Source: Henricia sp. BOLD:AAB3569 (Eukaryota; Echinodermata; Asteroidea; Spinulosida; Echinasteridae). Taken from it: 64,000 nt of DNA. Shown here piece after piece: positions 11,393-21,976 of the stretch. The stretch is from assembly GCA_037783545.1 (NCBI GenBank), contig JBBELK010000634.1, positions 1-64,000 on the forward strand. The letters are read 5' to 3'. Numbering within the stretch: the first letter of the stretch is position 1; the number at the start of each line of letters is the position of its first letter. Both the position numbers and the translations under genes were made by a program. The notes beneath the pieces were generated by a model, which saw only the letters and a program-made list of their open reading frames with translations, was not told the origin of the DNA and did no database searches.

Positions 11393-12412
11393 CCTGTGCC
11401 AAGAAAGCTTCAGGAACGAATATGTCACTGTCCACCGTCTAGAGGGTCCTGCACCGAAATGGCCAAAGAGGCTGCAGAGCACGAAGGAAGCCTCTCCTCC
11501 AAAAATGCTACTGCGAAGCTAGGCTAAAAAATGCAAGAAAGCACAAGGACAAAGACAGGGTCTTCTGGCGGAACGTCCTCTGGTCTGATTAAACCAAGAT
11601 GGAACTTTTCGGCCAGCACTACGTTTGGCGAGAGCATGAAGAGGCCTTCAACTTAAAGAACACACTATACCCACAGTTAAGCATGGTGACAGTATCCAGG
11701 GGCGGATCCATGATTTTCCAGGAGAGTTTCCGACAAAGTCGTGAGTCTCGCGCGATACTGAACGGCTGGTAAAACGTATAACTATAATTGACCGTTTTTA
11801 TTAATTTTAAGCTTTTGTAGTTAATTACGGGATATGTTGATAATCTTTTTTCACAAGGACCATCAACAAAATATTGTCAAGGATGCTACATCACTAAATT
11901 ATGTAAACAGTAGGCCGGTGTGTACCTTTAAGGGCAGGCAAAAGTGTAATGTCATATGAGGCATGCAGATACCCAAACGGTTCCGAAAATGATCGGTAGT
12001 TTTAAAAACCTGATAGGTTTGTTTGTTTTGGGTTTTTTTTAAGGAAAGGGGTGGGGGCGTTTTGTTGCAATTGATACCGGAGCACTGTATAGGATATGTG
12101 GCATCATGAAGAGAGAAGAATACCTGGACATTCTCCAAGGGATCCTGAAGCAGTCCGCGCGCTCGAAAGCTGAACCTCTGGCGTCACTGGACCCTCCAAC
12201 ATGACAACGACCCGACGCATACTTCTAAGTTGGTTGCCGGATGGCTTCAGCAGAACAAAGTAGCTGTGTTGGAATGGCTAGCTCAAAGCTTGGACTTAAA
12301 TCCAATAGATAATTTGTGGACGGAATTTAATAAAAGAGAGCCCGCAAGAGGAAAACCATCAATTTGACTTTACTCTACCAAAACTGTAAAGAATAATGTG
12401 TTAAGTTCCCAG
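11393..12412 (+). pseudogene. Tc1-like transposase (copy B), interrupted and with stops
   Basis: Plus-strand Tc1 transposase remains. At 11517-11715 one frame reads ARLKNARKHKDKDRVFWRNV, then LWSD followed by a TAA where the family has DETK, then KMELFG and a GGS segment. The first catalytic aspartate is the D just before the stop. About 0.36 kb of foreign sequence (11716-12070) follows. The protein then resumes with TGALYRICGIMKREEYLDIL, a frameshift, DNDPTHTSK and VLEWLAQSLDLNPIDNLW, at 12070-12330. The N-terminal DNA-binding domain is absent. Opposite orientation to copy A, sharing the junction at about 11392. Confidence 0.85.
11716..12070. mobile_element. Unclassified insert in Tc1 copy B, with a dispersed ~200-bp repeat
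   Basis: Splits the transposase between GGSMIF and TGALYR, which lie about nine residues apart in the family. Positions 11735-11932 are the reverse complement of 21332-21535 (shared blocks include CCGGTGTGTACCTTTAA and CGACAAAGTCGTGAG). No coding sequence; exact termini not determined. Confidence 0.6.
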
Positions 12413-12420
12413 TATTGCAA

Positions 12421-12610
12421 CAGCGGCGTAGCTACGGGGGGCCTTGGTGGCCCTGATTATACATGCATGTATGTATATGTATATTATTTCGTGGTAGAAC
12501 GGGAGAGGTCAACCCCCCCCCCCCCCTCCCCCTCCCCCTCCCCTCCCCCCTTCTCTCCCCCCCCCCACCCCCCCCCTTCCCCCAACGAATAAATCCTGGC
12601 TACGCCGCTG
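12421..12610. mobile_element. hAT-type MITE with exact 8-bp target duplication
   Basis: Inverted termini CAGCGGCGTAGC at both ends (left 12421-12432, right complement 12599-12610). The 8-bp sequence TATTGCAA is found directly outside on both sides (12413-12420 and 12611-12618). Terminal CA..TG and 8-bp duplication are hAT hallmarks. Interior is mostly a C-rich microsatellite (about 12511-12583). It sits in the 3' region of Tc1 copy B. Confidence 0.92.
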
Positions 12611-12618
12611 TATTGCAA

Positions 12619-12880
12619 GAAGCTTGTGGATATTCCACAATATCTACTAAAGTTGTACAAGTGAAAGGCAATGCAACAAAGTATTAGACAATATTACACC
12701 TACTACTTTTGTAACATGAGTTGAATCGTACATAAACTATCCAAAGGGAAAGGTTGCAGACATCTGTGTTATATTTTTTTTTAAAGGGAATGGTTATTTT
12801 TAAAAATGGAAACAAATTATTCGGAAGAAAAGATGTCTAAATAAAAGTCAACTGTTTTTTTGCACAAGTGTGTGTATACT
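12619..12880 (+). mobile_element. Tc1-like element B, right terminal region
   Basis: Inverted counterpart of 6337-6590: shares AGATGTCTAAATAAAAGTCA, CTTTTGTAACATGAG-like and ATTGCAAGAAGCTT blocks. The outer end degenerates after CAAGTGTGTGTATACTTTAT, where the expected final ~15 bp are replaced by a TTTCGCCC-type repeat, so the terminal CAGT is missing. Confidence 0.75.
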
Positions 12881-12881
12881 T

Positions 12882-12950
12882 TATTTCGCCCGTGCGGGTT
12901 ACCATTTCGCCTGGGCGGATAACCGTTTCGCCCGGGAGGATTAGCACTTT
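12882..12950. repeat. Short TTTCGCCC tandem repeat
   Basis: About three ~21-24-bp units built on ATTTCGCC(C/T)G followed by a g(c/g)ggattacc-like part. Motif is shared with the longer array at 49965-50150. Confidence 0.7.
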
Positions 12951-13376
12951 TTTTTACCCATGTCCTCAAAGCACTTCCGTACTACGCACTTCCGTAAATT
13001 CAAACTAAGAACTTTGTCATTACTGTAGCAGTAGCTACTTGAGACTGTCGCTTGAGACTTGTGATCGATTTCCGATCCCGTAGCTTTCATGTCAATAAAG
13101 AAGCATGTATATATTTGCCTGTTTGATTCTCTAAATAAGAATTGTGTATGTTGCACGACAGTGACATAAGATTAAATGTAAAGAAAAAAATACTCGAAAA
13201 TGTATCATTGAGTTTTGTGCCTCTCCTGTTTTAAATAGCTTGCCACGATTCTTTGTTCAATTGAGAAGTGCATCCGCAAATTTGGCCAAAGTGTGTGCTT
13301 TTGAACCGTGTGTCTTGAATTTTGAATCCAATGTTATATTTAGACATCAATGTTTTTAGTTTAGGTGTTCGTATAC
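12951..13376. other. Spacer, no recognisable feature
   Basis: No conserved frame, RNA or clear repeat seen. The only long frame here (minus, 13156-12941) has no recognisable domain. Confidence 0.4.
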
Positions 13377-13442
13377 GCCTTTCTTAATATTTATGCTGAC
13401 GTCATCACTTACGGACCAAAGCGAGGCTATAGTTCCTCTCAT
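13365..13442. repeat. Inverted flank repeat, left copy
   Basis: TATTTATGCTGACGTCATCA and neighbouring CGGACCAAA and TATAGTTCCTC are repeated in inverse orientation at 17494-17570. A shorter related TATACGCC...AGGTGTTC end lies at 20790-20825 in inverse orientation. Confidence 0.6.
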
Positions 13443-13513
13443 TTCAGGGCCGGATTGTATGCGTGTGATAGGCCTACGAACGTACCGAGGTGCTCCAAAT
13501 TGACAGCGTAAAA

Positions 13514-13731
13514 GGGTCTTTCAATAAATTAGGGGTCCAATTTTAGTGTCCCCCGTTACATTTTACATCTTGTTTTTGTAAATTCAGGACAGAGTGAGTA
13601 AATAAAGTACAATTCATACAAAATGGTTGAAAAGCCACTTTAATGATTTTTGTACGAAAAATAACACATATCAGGTGTAACGGGGGACACTAAATGTCAC
13701 ACTTTTGGACCCCTAGTTTATAGAAAGACCC
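13514..13731. mobile_element. Palindromic MITE, GGGTCTTTC family
   Basis: Termini GGGTCTTTC and GAAAGACCC, with inner AGGGGTCC, GTGTCCCCCGTTACA and their complements. About 55 bp of inverted similarity on each side of a short AT-rich centre. Flanks AAAA on both sides could be the target duplication. Confidence 0.8.
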
Positions 13732-13923
13732 AAAACGTTCGTCGTTGGACCTTTTTAGGTTTGCTTCTATAGATTTCTGAGTGATAATGACCGACAGAAG
13801 CAGGGGTTCATCAAAATTAAGTGAACCGAAGGACAGATCTTCGAAGGGCATTTCGAACCGTGTCTGGAAACTGGGCCATGCAGCGACGATTAATCTGTTT
13901 TCCTTCCTCTGTTGATTTAACGA

Positions 13924-14129
13924 GTAAGAATTTACAAGTCGGACATCACTATTCCTTGAAAACTGGCCAATTAACCAATGTTAGCCGTCAGTAAGTGCAA
14001 ATCTGATAGAGAAAAACAATTAGGCAGGAAGAAATGACGATTATATTTGGAAAAAAACTTGGACATTGTTCAGCCGATCTCGTATTCGTATTTTGGCAGT
14101 AGAAGAAGTCTGACTTGTAAATTCTTTCC
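13924..14129. mobile_element. MITE, AAGAATTTACAAGTCGGACA family, copy 1
   Basis: Inverted termini AGAATTTACAAGTCGGACAT (left) and GTCTGACTTGTAAATTCTTT (right). A second copy with the same termini and the internal AAGTGCAAATCT block is at 37598-37800. Confidence 0.7.
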
Positions 14130-14862
14130 TTTTTCATATAAAATGGTACCATTGATTAGGGTTGAGAAGTTGATTAGAATTTATTTTTTTGAAATGACTT
14201 ATCTAGCATTGAGATGTGCAGATTTGATATCAAATGGGAAAACATTTAAGATTTTGGTTAAAAACACTTAACATTTTGTTCAGCCTGCTGTCTCATATCT
14301 GAAGCTATGATCAACTTCTCAATTCTTTCCGGTACCTTTGTGCGAAAAATTGCCATCTACATTTTTTTTGGACAATTTGCAAATAATTATTTACCATTCA
14401 TTCAACACAAAAACCATACATGGATTTTAAAGATTTTTGGATTATGGTTGAGTGAAAGGCATCCTTTAGTTATGTAATGCTGTTGGAACCATTAATAAAA
14501 GTTTACCAATCATGTCTTTAAAACCTAAGGAATGATTGAAAGATAGGGCCTAAACATTTTCTTGTGATAAGTATATTGTTTTACTATAGTACTAATCTTA
14601 TAATTGACATTATTACAGCTTGCTGTGTTGCTACATCAATGCAGGCACGTCCATGAATTTACTTGTCTTTCCACAAATCTAATTTTTCAACAGAAAAATA
14701 ATTGTTCCAAGCACTGATGACTATACATGTAAAGAATAAACAAAAACTTGGAGGTCAGAGTTATTGTAATGTAGCATTTAGTTTGTGTAGTCGGAGGCAT
14801 GCTTCCCAGTGGACTCAAACTGTCAAATGTTGTTCACATGTACGCTTTTCTATACAGGAGCA

Positions 14863-14993
14863 GGGGTCGATTTTACAAAGAATTGTGACGCGTCGCAAAA
14901 GTAGCCAAATCTATCGCAACTCGCGGAACCCGTTGCGAGATGCGATGGATTTGGTACTTGGGACGCGTCGCAAGTCTTTGTGAAATCGACCCC
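14863..14993. mobile_element. Small palindromic MITE, GGGGTCGATTT family
   Basis: Inverted termini GGGGTCGATTTTACAAAGA and TCTTTGTGAAATCGACCCC, with GACGCGTCGCAA in both arms. 131 bp, no coding capacity. Confidence 0.85.
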
Positions 14994-15385
14994 ATGGCTC
15001 GAATTCATTCTGCTGTTTAAGCTTAAGCAGGAATATAAATGTACCTTCATAGGTCAGAAAAATGAACTTTCAAAATCCATTAGCTAATCTCATGACATCA
15101 GTAAGCCAAACAACACCATGAAATTGGGAACTTCTACAGTGGAGCTTTCATAAGGGCACACAGTGTTTCTATTCCCTCCTTGGACAGTTTGCTCAATATT
15201 TCAACAAAGATGTTTAGGTTCATCATGATTATCAAAGAACTGTTATAGTTACATGTACATCTGCATGGAAGTTGTACCTTCCAAGTAGACCTACATGTGA
15301 ATACATCAGGGAGTGTAATTACATGTAGCTGATCACATTGAACACCCAGCAGGGTGGATATGTGCACATTTCAAAAACTATGGAT

Positions 15386-15650
15386 GCTAGGATAGGGCGA
15401 CAATTTGTGTGTAAAAAAGGTATATTAGGGCGACACGCTCAATAGGGCGACATTTTGGTGTCGCCCTAATACAATTTGTTAAATCGAGAACCATTTTTAT
15501 TAGGTCTAGAACTGTCTCTCTTAGGTCTGTAACCATTTTTGAAAGCTTTGGGTACAAAAATAAGGTGTCAATTTGAGTGACTCTTCCCGAAATTTCAGTG
15601 GTCCCCGGGGAGAGTCTTCTCGAAATGTCGCCCTATTGCCGCATCCAGAG
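15386..15650. repeat. ATTAGGGCGAC dispersed repeat, copy A
   Basis: Contains TAGGGCGAC near both ends and TTTTTATTAGGTC-type blocks inside. Related copies are at 17686-17958 and 35388-35662. Copy A is the most diverged. Confidence 0.65.
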
Positions 15651-15891
15651 TTCTTACAAGTCTTATTATTATTATTATTATGCTAAAAAAGACTACGAAA
15701 GAGAAAGAAATTGTTAAGATTTAGTTTGTAGATTGTGTACATGTAGGCTACAAAGAAACGTGGCTATTATACAAAGCTTCCAAAGTGGGGATTTTGTCAC
15801 AAGAAAAGTGACAATCCCCACCTGGAGTAACTCGGGGAGTTGGGGTGCAATTGATATATGTACATGTAGTTGGCATGGAATTGGGTCTAAA

Positions 15892-16061
15892 CATTTAATG
15901 GCAATTTGAAACGTCCATTGCTAAAGTGCAGAGAAAATGTTTACTGGTTTTAGTGTAACGTAACTGTCGGCATAGTCACCAGGTCCATTAAGTCACCACC
16001 CTGCAGCAATTGTTCACAATGCCTGGCAATCTCACTGACCTGGCGACTGTCAACATTTACA
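15892..16061. repeat. 170-bp direct repeat, copy 1
   Basis: Runs from ATTTAATGGCAATTTGAAAC to GCGACTGTCAACATTTA; the same order recurs at 18275-18443 with about 90% identity by eye. Nothing coding is recognised. Confidence 0.75.
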
Positions 16062-16165
16062 AAATGACAACAATCCACTTTATGAAAGGAAAGCTCACTG
16101 ACTATGTAGACCTTAGACAGAATGATTCTGTCCCTACGGGATTTCCCGTAGGGACAGAAGGTACC

Positions 16166-16807
16166 CCTTTCATAAAGTGGATTGTTGTCATTTTGCCTCG
16201 AAATTAGAATCACACCCACAAATTTCCTCTTAGTTGTGTCCTGCAGTGGTTTGAGATGTCCATGATTGGAAAATGATTGGAAAGAAATACTTACAACACC
16301 GTTTTTGAAGCCAAAATGTTTGTCCACGTGCAATCTCAACGATAGTTTTTGTTGTCGCAGTTTAAATAATTCTGGACGTGAGAAGCGCTCTCCGGAGTGT
16401 AAATAAGGCCAAGTTCGATCAAGCGACTATAGTTCCTAGAGTCCCTCGAACAACGGACATTATCTGTCGTTCGAGAGAACGACTGAATTCAGTCTAGTCA
16501 AAAGATTTATGGTCCGGGTACCAGACTAAGATATAGTGAACTATAGTCGCTTAATCGAACTTGGCCTTATTTACACTGCGGAGAGCGCTTCTCACGTCCA
16601 GAATTATTTAAACTGCGACAACAAAAACTATCGTTGAGATTGCACGTGGACAAACATTTTGGCTTCAAAAACGGTGTTGTAAGTATTTATTTCCAATCAT
16701 TTTCCAATCATGGACATCTCAAACCACTGCAGGACACAACTAGGAGTAAATTTTTGAGTGTGATTCTAATTTCGAGGCAAAATGACAACAATCCACTTTA
16801 TGAAAGG
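16166..16807. mobile_element. 642-bp long palindrome (MITE or foldback)
   Basis: Arms of about 270 bp are near-perfect reverse complements: CCTTTCATAAAGTGGATTGT at 16166 pairs with the end at 16807, and AAGGCCAAGTTCGATCAAGC near 16406 pairs with 16548-16567. The spacer is about 100 bp (16437-16536). The minus frame at 16339 and the plus frame at 16634 encode the same peptide because of this symmetry and are not two genes. A smaller perfect palindrome with CTACGGGA/TCCCGTAG lies just outside at 16125-16160. Confidence 0.85.
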
Positions 16808-16981
16808 AAAGCTCACTGACTATGTAGGCCTATGCAAACATGCATCGTTCGTTTCAATGTTCCTGCAGGTTATGCGAATGTAATAAACACCATAATTTTA
16901 CAGCATTCCTACCTTTCAAATCTTGCACCTACGCCGCTGATGAGAAGTACCTGCATCCTTTGCCAAACTGTCTATCTTTTG

Positions 16982-17378
16982 ATATAAGGTATGTTTTTAG
17001 TTTATGTCACAACTGGAATTTAAGGAAAATAATAATTGGAACCGATAGCTTGGATGATTTTGAAATACCTTTTCCATTGACATTTCCGTCGCAAATGTTG
17101 CATTTCCATGAAAATTCTGTGTTTTTGTCACGCCCGCCTCCATACAAAAGTGTGTGAAACTGCTGCCGGCCGAGGCAGTGTGTGAACCGCGCGAAGAAAG
17201 AGGGCGTTTTGCGTGCAATCATATGCAATATTCTTTCCGTGATTTTTCTCTAAAACTAAGCCTTTGCGACGGAAATGTATGTAAGTAATCATATTCTAAA
17301 ATCATCCAAGCTATCGATTCCAATAATTACTTTCGTCAGATTCCAGTTGTGACATAAACTTTAAAAATACCTGATATA
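16982..17378. mobile_element. 397-bp element with ~110-bp inverted arms
   Basis: Left arm 16982-17096 and right arm 17262-17378 are complementary (blocks TTTATGTCACAACTGGAAT, ATAGCTTGGATGATTTT and ATTTCCGTCGCAAA). The centre is unique. Typical MITE shape; target duplication not resolved. Confidence 0.8.
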
Positions 17379-17493
17379 ATCGTGGAGTCGACCATGAGTC
17401 GACAAAACCTGAGGCTAAGTTAAGGTCCCTTGCGTTGACATCGATAGCTGCCATGCATCGTGCGTGCGTTGAATGGTTTGTTTACGTTTCTGA

Positions 17494-17570
17494 GGAACTA
17501 TATCCTAAGTTTGGTCCGCAAGTGATGACGTCAGCATAAATATTTAAAAAGGCGTATAAATCAATTTCTC
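17494..17570. repeat. Inverted flank repeat, right copy
   Basis: Reverse-complement partner of 13365-13442 with about 85% identity by eye, including the CRE-like TGACGTCA. The pair encloses 4.2 kb of nested MITEs. Confidence 0.6.
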
Positions 17571-17685
17571 GACGCGTGTTAGGATTTTAGTACATCGAAA
17601 TATTGCTGCGCACGCTGCGTATAATTATAAGCGATAGCAAAAACAAAATGTAATTTCATGGCATCTTTGGCAACTAAGACTTTGG

Positions 17686-17958
17686 CAACCGACCGCATTA
17701 GGGCGACCGATAGCCGGTCGTCCTAACGCCAAGTGCTTCAAAAACCATCTTTATTAGGTCAAAAAACATTTTTATTAGGTTCTTAACCATTTTTATTAGG
17801 TCACAAACCATTTTCGTCTGGGTCGCAAAACATTTTTTTAGAGAATTAGGTCGAGAAAATGGGTGTCAATTCATGAGTTTCTTTCGGACAATTTTGTGGT
17901 TTTAGTGGTCTTTGTAAGCACTCTACCCAAAACGGTCGTCCTAATACGGGAAAAATAG
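17686..17958. mobile_element. ATTAGGGCGAC dispersed repeat, copy B
   Basis: Close to 35388-35662 (shared ACCGCATTAGGGCGACCGAT and GGTCGTCCTAATACGGGAAA). It separates ...TTTGGCAACTAAGAC from AACTTTAATTTTACATTA, which are almost adjacent in the array units near 39310, 40775 and 42565. It is therefore a discrete insertion. Confidence 0.8.
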
Positions 17959-17971
17959 TTATCAAACTTTA

Positions 17972-18185
17972 ATTTTACATTATTATCATTCAAGATGACG
18001 AACAAGATGTACTTATACAAGTTGGAGGAAACCAAGAGAAATCTCCTCGGGAAAAACCCACGCGGATAAGTAGGAAATGCAAACCCAATTTACATAGGTG
18101 CACTTCCCGGAATCGAACCCGTGACGCCAGATACTAGAGGTAAAAGGCGGGAAAAGAACCACTACGCCAACCCATAAGCGCCCAA
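17972..18185 (-). mobile_element. tRNA-derived SINE, copy 1
   Basis: On the minus strand a pol III A box (GGCGTAGTGGTTC) and B box (GGTTCGATTCC) lie 30-50 bp apart, followed by a non-tRNA body with CGCGTGGGTTTTTCCC and a TAATAATGTAAAA-type 3' end. Four more copies lie at 34930, 39337, 40805 and 42595. Not a functional tRNA: no cloverleaf can be closed. Confidence 0.85.
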
Positions 18186-18274
18186 GAAAACATGATGATT
18201 CTGCTATTCCTTAACTACAGGCAAGTATATTTAGGGCACTTTTTGTTCTGCACATCGGAATGAGAGAATATCGA

Positions 18275-18443
18275 CATTTAATGGCAATTTGAAACGTCCA
18301 TTGCTAAAGTGCAGGGAAAAGGTTTACTGGTTTTAGTGTAACAAAACTGTCGGCATAGTCGCCAGGCCCATTAAGTCACCATCCTACAGCCATTGTTCAC
18401 AATGCCTGGCAAACTCACTGACAGGGCGACTGTCAACATTTAC
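18275..18443. repeat. 170-bp direct repeat, copy 2
   Basis: Second copy of 15892-16061, same orientation. Confidence 0.75.
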
Positions 18444-18648
18444 GTTAGACCCAATTATTATGGCAACACACAAAAGGTGATGTTTTCAATTTGGAAAAGC
18501 TACCACATACATTCGCCAGTTGAGACTCGAGTCAATGCAATTGAGCATGACTTAATGTGTTTTTAAGGAAACACTTGATATTTGTTCATTGCTAAAATCA
18601 TCTCCAGGATGTCAGACCTCTAAATCCACAAAGCAGGGGTAAAATGTA

Positions 18649-20255
18649 AGCCTAAAAGATGGTACATGTATTATACATAGTCATAGCGACGGAGACTTTC
18701 CTTATGCTCACCTTAACGTAAGAAGTGTCATCAACAGGTTTGACCAATTTAAGATACTGTTCTCAAGAAAACAATTTGATGTTATATGTCTAAATAAAAC
18801 TTTCTGTGACGGCACGATTTCTGACGGCGAGATCGCACTGCCTGGGTATTATATTGTTAGAAAAGACAGAAATCGCCATGGAAGCGGGGTAGCCATGTAT
18901 ATTAGAGACACGCTAAATTTTACTCGCCGATGTGATCTTGAAAATGATGTCGAATGTATTTCGGTCGAAATTAGGTGTAAGCAAAGACAGCCAGTACTTA
19001 TGAGTTCTGTTTATATACCACCATCGAGCACTCTCGAGATTTTAGATAACCTAACCGATATTATTGAAAAGGCGTCCTGTGAATTTAAAAAAATGATTGT
19101 ACTCGGTGACTTTAACAGTGATGTAGCGGATGTTAATGCACCCAATCCTATACTCTCTTGCGTGAATCTTTTCCAAATCGAGCAGTTAATACAAGAACCA
19201 ACTCGTGTCACGCAGATCACCAAAACAACTATTGATCTGATTTTTAGTACGCATCCCGATCTTGTTAGCGCATGCGGAGTGTTGCAAACCCTTAATGACA
19301 ATTTTCTTATTTACGGCATACATAATTAGAAAACGCCTCGCAACGGATGTCGTTTAATTAATTTTCGACGCCTGAAGGACATTGATATCGAAACGTTTCA
19401 TAATGACCTCCGCAATGCTCCATGTGAGTATGTTATTAACTGTCAACATGCTGACGAAGCGTGGTTTATCTGGCACTCGATTTTTATGGTTGTTATTAAC
19501 CACCATGCTCCAATCAAGTCCATGCGTGCTCGAAGCGGCACTATACCATGGCTTGATGGAGAATTGCTCCAACTAATGCGCCAGCGAGATCATGCACATA
19601 ATGTAGCTAAAATGTCGCGCTCATCGAATAATTGGGATATGTACAACAAGTTAAGAAATGCTGTCACTAACAAAGTCAGAAAAAAAGAAAAGCAAATATT
19701 TCACTTCAGCAATTGAGGAAAATAAGGATAACTCATCACTCTTGTAGAAGAAACTTAAAGAAGTCCTTCCCAATAAACAAACATGTGTCCCGAGTTCAAT
19801 CATCTCCTCAAACGGAGAATGTGTTGATGACCCTGCCGACATCGCAAATAATTTAAATGAATATTTTTCAACAATTGGTGTACGTATGGCCGCTGAGGAT
19901 CACACAAGTTCAAATGAGGCAAATTATTCTCACGACCATTCTCTTGCTTCTTCACCAGATTACAAACACTGTTCTCTCCCTAGTATCCCAGAAGAGTTTG
20001 TTCAAAAGCAAATTGCGTCTTTGTCGGTTGGGAAAGCAACAGGCCCAGATGGTATTAGCGTTAATATGATGAAAATGGCTGCACCTTCTATTACTAAGTC
20101 TTTAATGCATATATTTAACCTCTCGATAAGAAATTAACAGTATCCCAAGGCATGGAAACATGCTTCAGTTACACCTTCTACCATAAAGGAGGCGATAAGT
20201 GCAACGCATGTAATTACCGACCTATATCAATCTTGCCAATTATCTCTAAAATCCT
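18649..20255 (+). pseudogene. CR1-like LINE: endonuclease and RT start
   Basis: An APE-type endonuclease is read from 18649 to 19329: AHLNVRSVINRFDQFKIL, FDVICLNKTF (a Glu to Lys change in the family's NE(T/S) site), RKDRNRHGSGVAMYIRD, VLGDFNSD and TTIDLIFSTHPDLV. The final SDH motif appears as NDN. A stop at 19327 is followed, in other frames, by the linker (19486-19716) and the RT N-terminal part (19800-20255) with SVGKATGPDGIS and, after a frameshift, RPISILPIISKIL. The sequence ends there; RT motifs A-C are missing. The matching RT C-terminal part is at 28627, so one LINE may have been split by insertion plus deletion. Retrotransposition enzyme, nuclear target-primed reverse transcription; inactive here. 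Confidence 0.85.
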
Positions 20256-21867
20256 ATAAGGTACTAGTACTTTATAGTCAGTCTGCAGCGCACGCGATAA
20301 TGAGGTGAAATGCCGAATTTTATCTGCACAGCTTATTGGCCGAAACGCACCGCGAGAAAGAACGGGATGTTCGCGAGATTTCGTTGGCGTTATTTCGTTG
20401 CTCTTTTGCATTTTTGTTGATTAGTTGGTGGCCAAGATGGCGTGGTCAGTTTGTAGAATCGTTCTTCATCTTTCGAATGATGTATATTTTGTTGTAATTT
20501 CGGTCATTTGTTTGCTGGTAATTGTGTAAATCTTAAGTGATGGGTTGTAGCGCAGATTTTGAGAGGGTCAATTTGTTTGTGTATCCTGACTGGACTAGAA
20601 AAACTTTGGAAAACAATAGCATTTCTCCGATAGATGAAGACACGTGCTTTCGTTTAACGTGCCTTATGGCTTGTTGGAAGAGTCTTTCAATGGTTTTGCG
20701 GTCAGTTTGAACAGCGAGATTTCACCCTTTTGGCAGCGCAATGTTGCTGCGGCTGCGGCACAACCCGTGTGTACACGCAGCATGTGTAGGCCAAGGCGTA
20801 TAAATAAGATGAACACCTAAACACAGTCAACTCGACCGTTTACTAACTAGACGGTTGTACCAACTCGACCGTTGTTCCAACACATTATGCACTTTAACAC
20901 AATATGCAAATATGAAGTTTTTCCCGTCCTCGAAAGTGCAGTGTACATGTATTATGGTATTTTAAACTTGTTTATAAATTATTTATAAGCCATTTGAGTC
21001 AAGTATTCTACCAAAGACCATCCAAATATACATGTAGGCCTACATGTACCGGTAATTAAGTTTTAGTACATAGGCCTTATATTCTGTAAGACATTTGGCA
21101 GTGTGTGTATTCATACTATACTTTTATTTGCAGGGTTTGTTGGTAACCAGTGTGCTATTTTAGTTATGTCAACTGATATTTATTTCATTTCCCATTACAT
21201 TTTGTATAGTTTTCTTTTGTATAGTTTTCTTTTCTTGTAGCTGTCTTGGTTACAGTTAATTTTAAATCCCCAAACCTGCAAATTGAGACAGTGTGTTGCA
21301 TTACATCATGCTTGTACTGATTTACTTTAAAGGTACACACCGGCCTATACTGTTTACATGATTTAGTGATGTAGCAGCATTGACAATACTTTTTGGATGG
21401 TCGTTGTGAAAAAAAATCATCAAAATATCCCGTAATTTACTAAAGAAGTGCAAAATTAACAAAAACGGTCAAAAGACGGGTTATACGCTTTACCAGCCGT
21501 TGCAACTACGCGTGAGCCTCACGACTTTGTCACAGACGATTCGCTCTTCTCCTGCTCAGGATATCTCCAATTCTCTGCTCACGATTTCACTGGACAGCCC
21601 GGACGACCGAATAGGAATTTCCGTTTTCTTTTGAGGAGTTGGCATCATGTTTTTTCTTCACGAACGTACACCGGAGCAACACGTGGTGTGCACGGCAAAT
21701 AGCCTGAGTGCACACAAAGTATAGGTGTGAACTCACTGACAATCGCGGACGTCCCTTTGTTCCTCTTTTGTTTGGACATAGTCAATTTTTCCTTACTCTC
21801 GTTTGTTTTGTACAGGAGCGAATCGCGGACGTTCGCTTGCCAATCGCGGACGATATTGTTATCTTTG
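20256..21867. other. Repeat-rich left flank of the Harbinger insertion, no gene
   Basis: Holds a CTGACTGGACTAGAAAAA block at about 20587 that recurs at 28491, three GACGGTT/CGACCGTT segments at 20836-20875 and CGCGGACG repeats near 21750-21855. The last ~60 bp match, with the right flank, the empty site at 46441-46505. No protein recognised. Confidence 0.5.
21332..21535. repeat. Dispersed ~200-bp repeat, copy 2
   Basis: Reverse complement of 11735-11932; begins TTAAAGGTACACACCGGCCT and ends in GTGAGCCTCACGACTTTGTC. Confidence 0.75.
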
Positions 21868-21976
21868 TTATGCTAGGTTTACACTATGTTCCCGGTGGCA
21901 ACGGCAATCACGTTTTCCCAAACGTAGTGCGCCGTGGGATTTTGGCCATTTTTTTCTTCGTATTCAAGTTTTGTAA

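Noticed and set aside
15950-16819. Two similar proteins starting MRLHVDKHFGFKNG on opposite strands
   Set aside because: They are the two arms of the 642-bp palindrome; no family resemblance.
17972-18185. A tRNA gene on the minus strand
   Set aside because: A and B boxes are present but no acceptor stem or cloverleaf closes, and five copies with a common non-tRNA body show it is a SINE.
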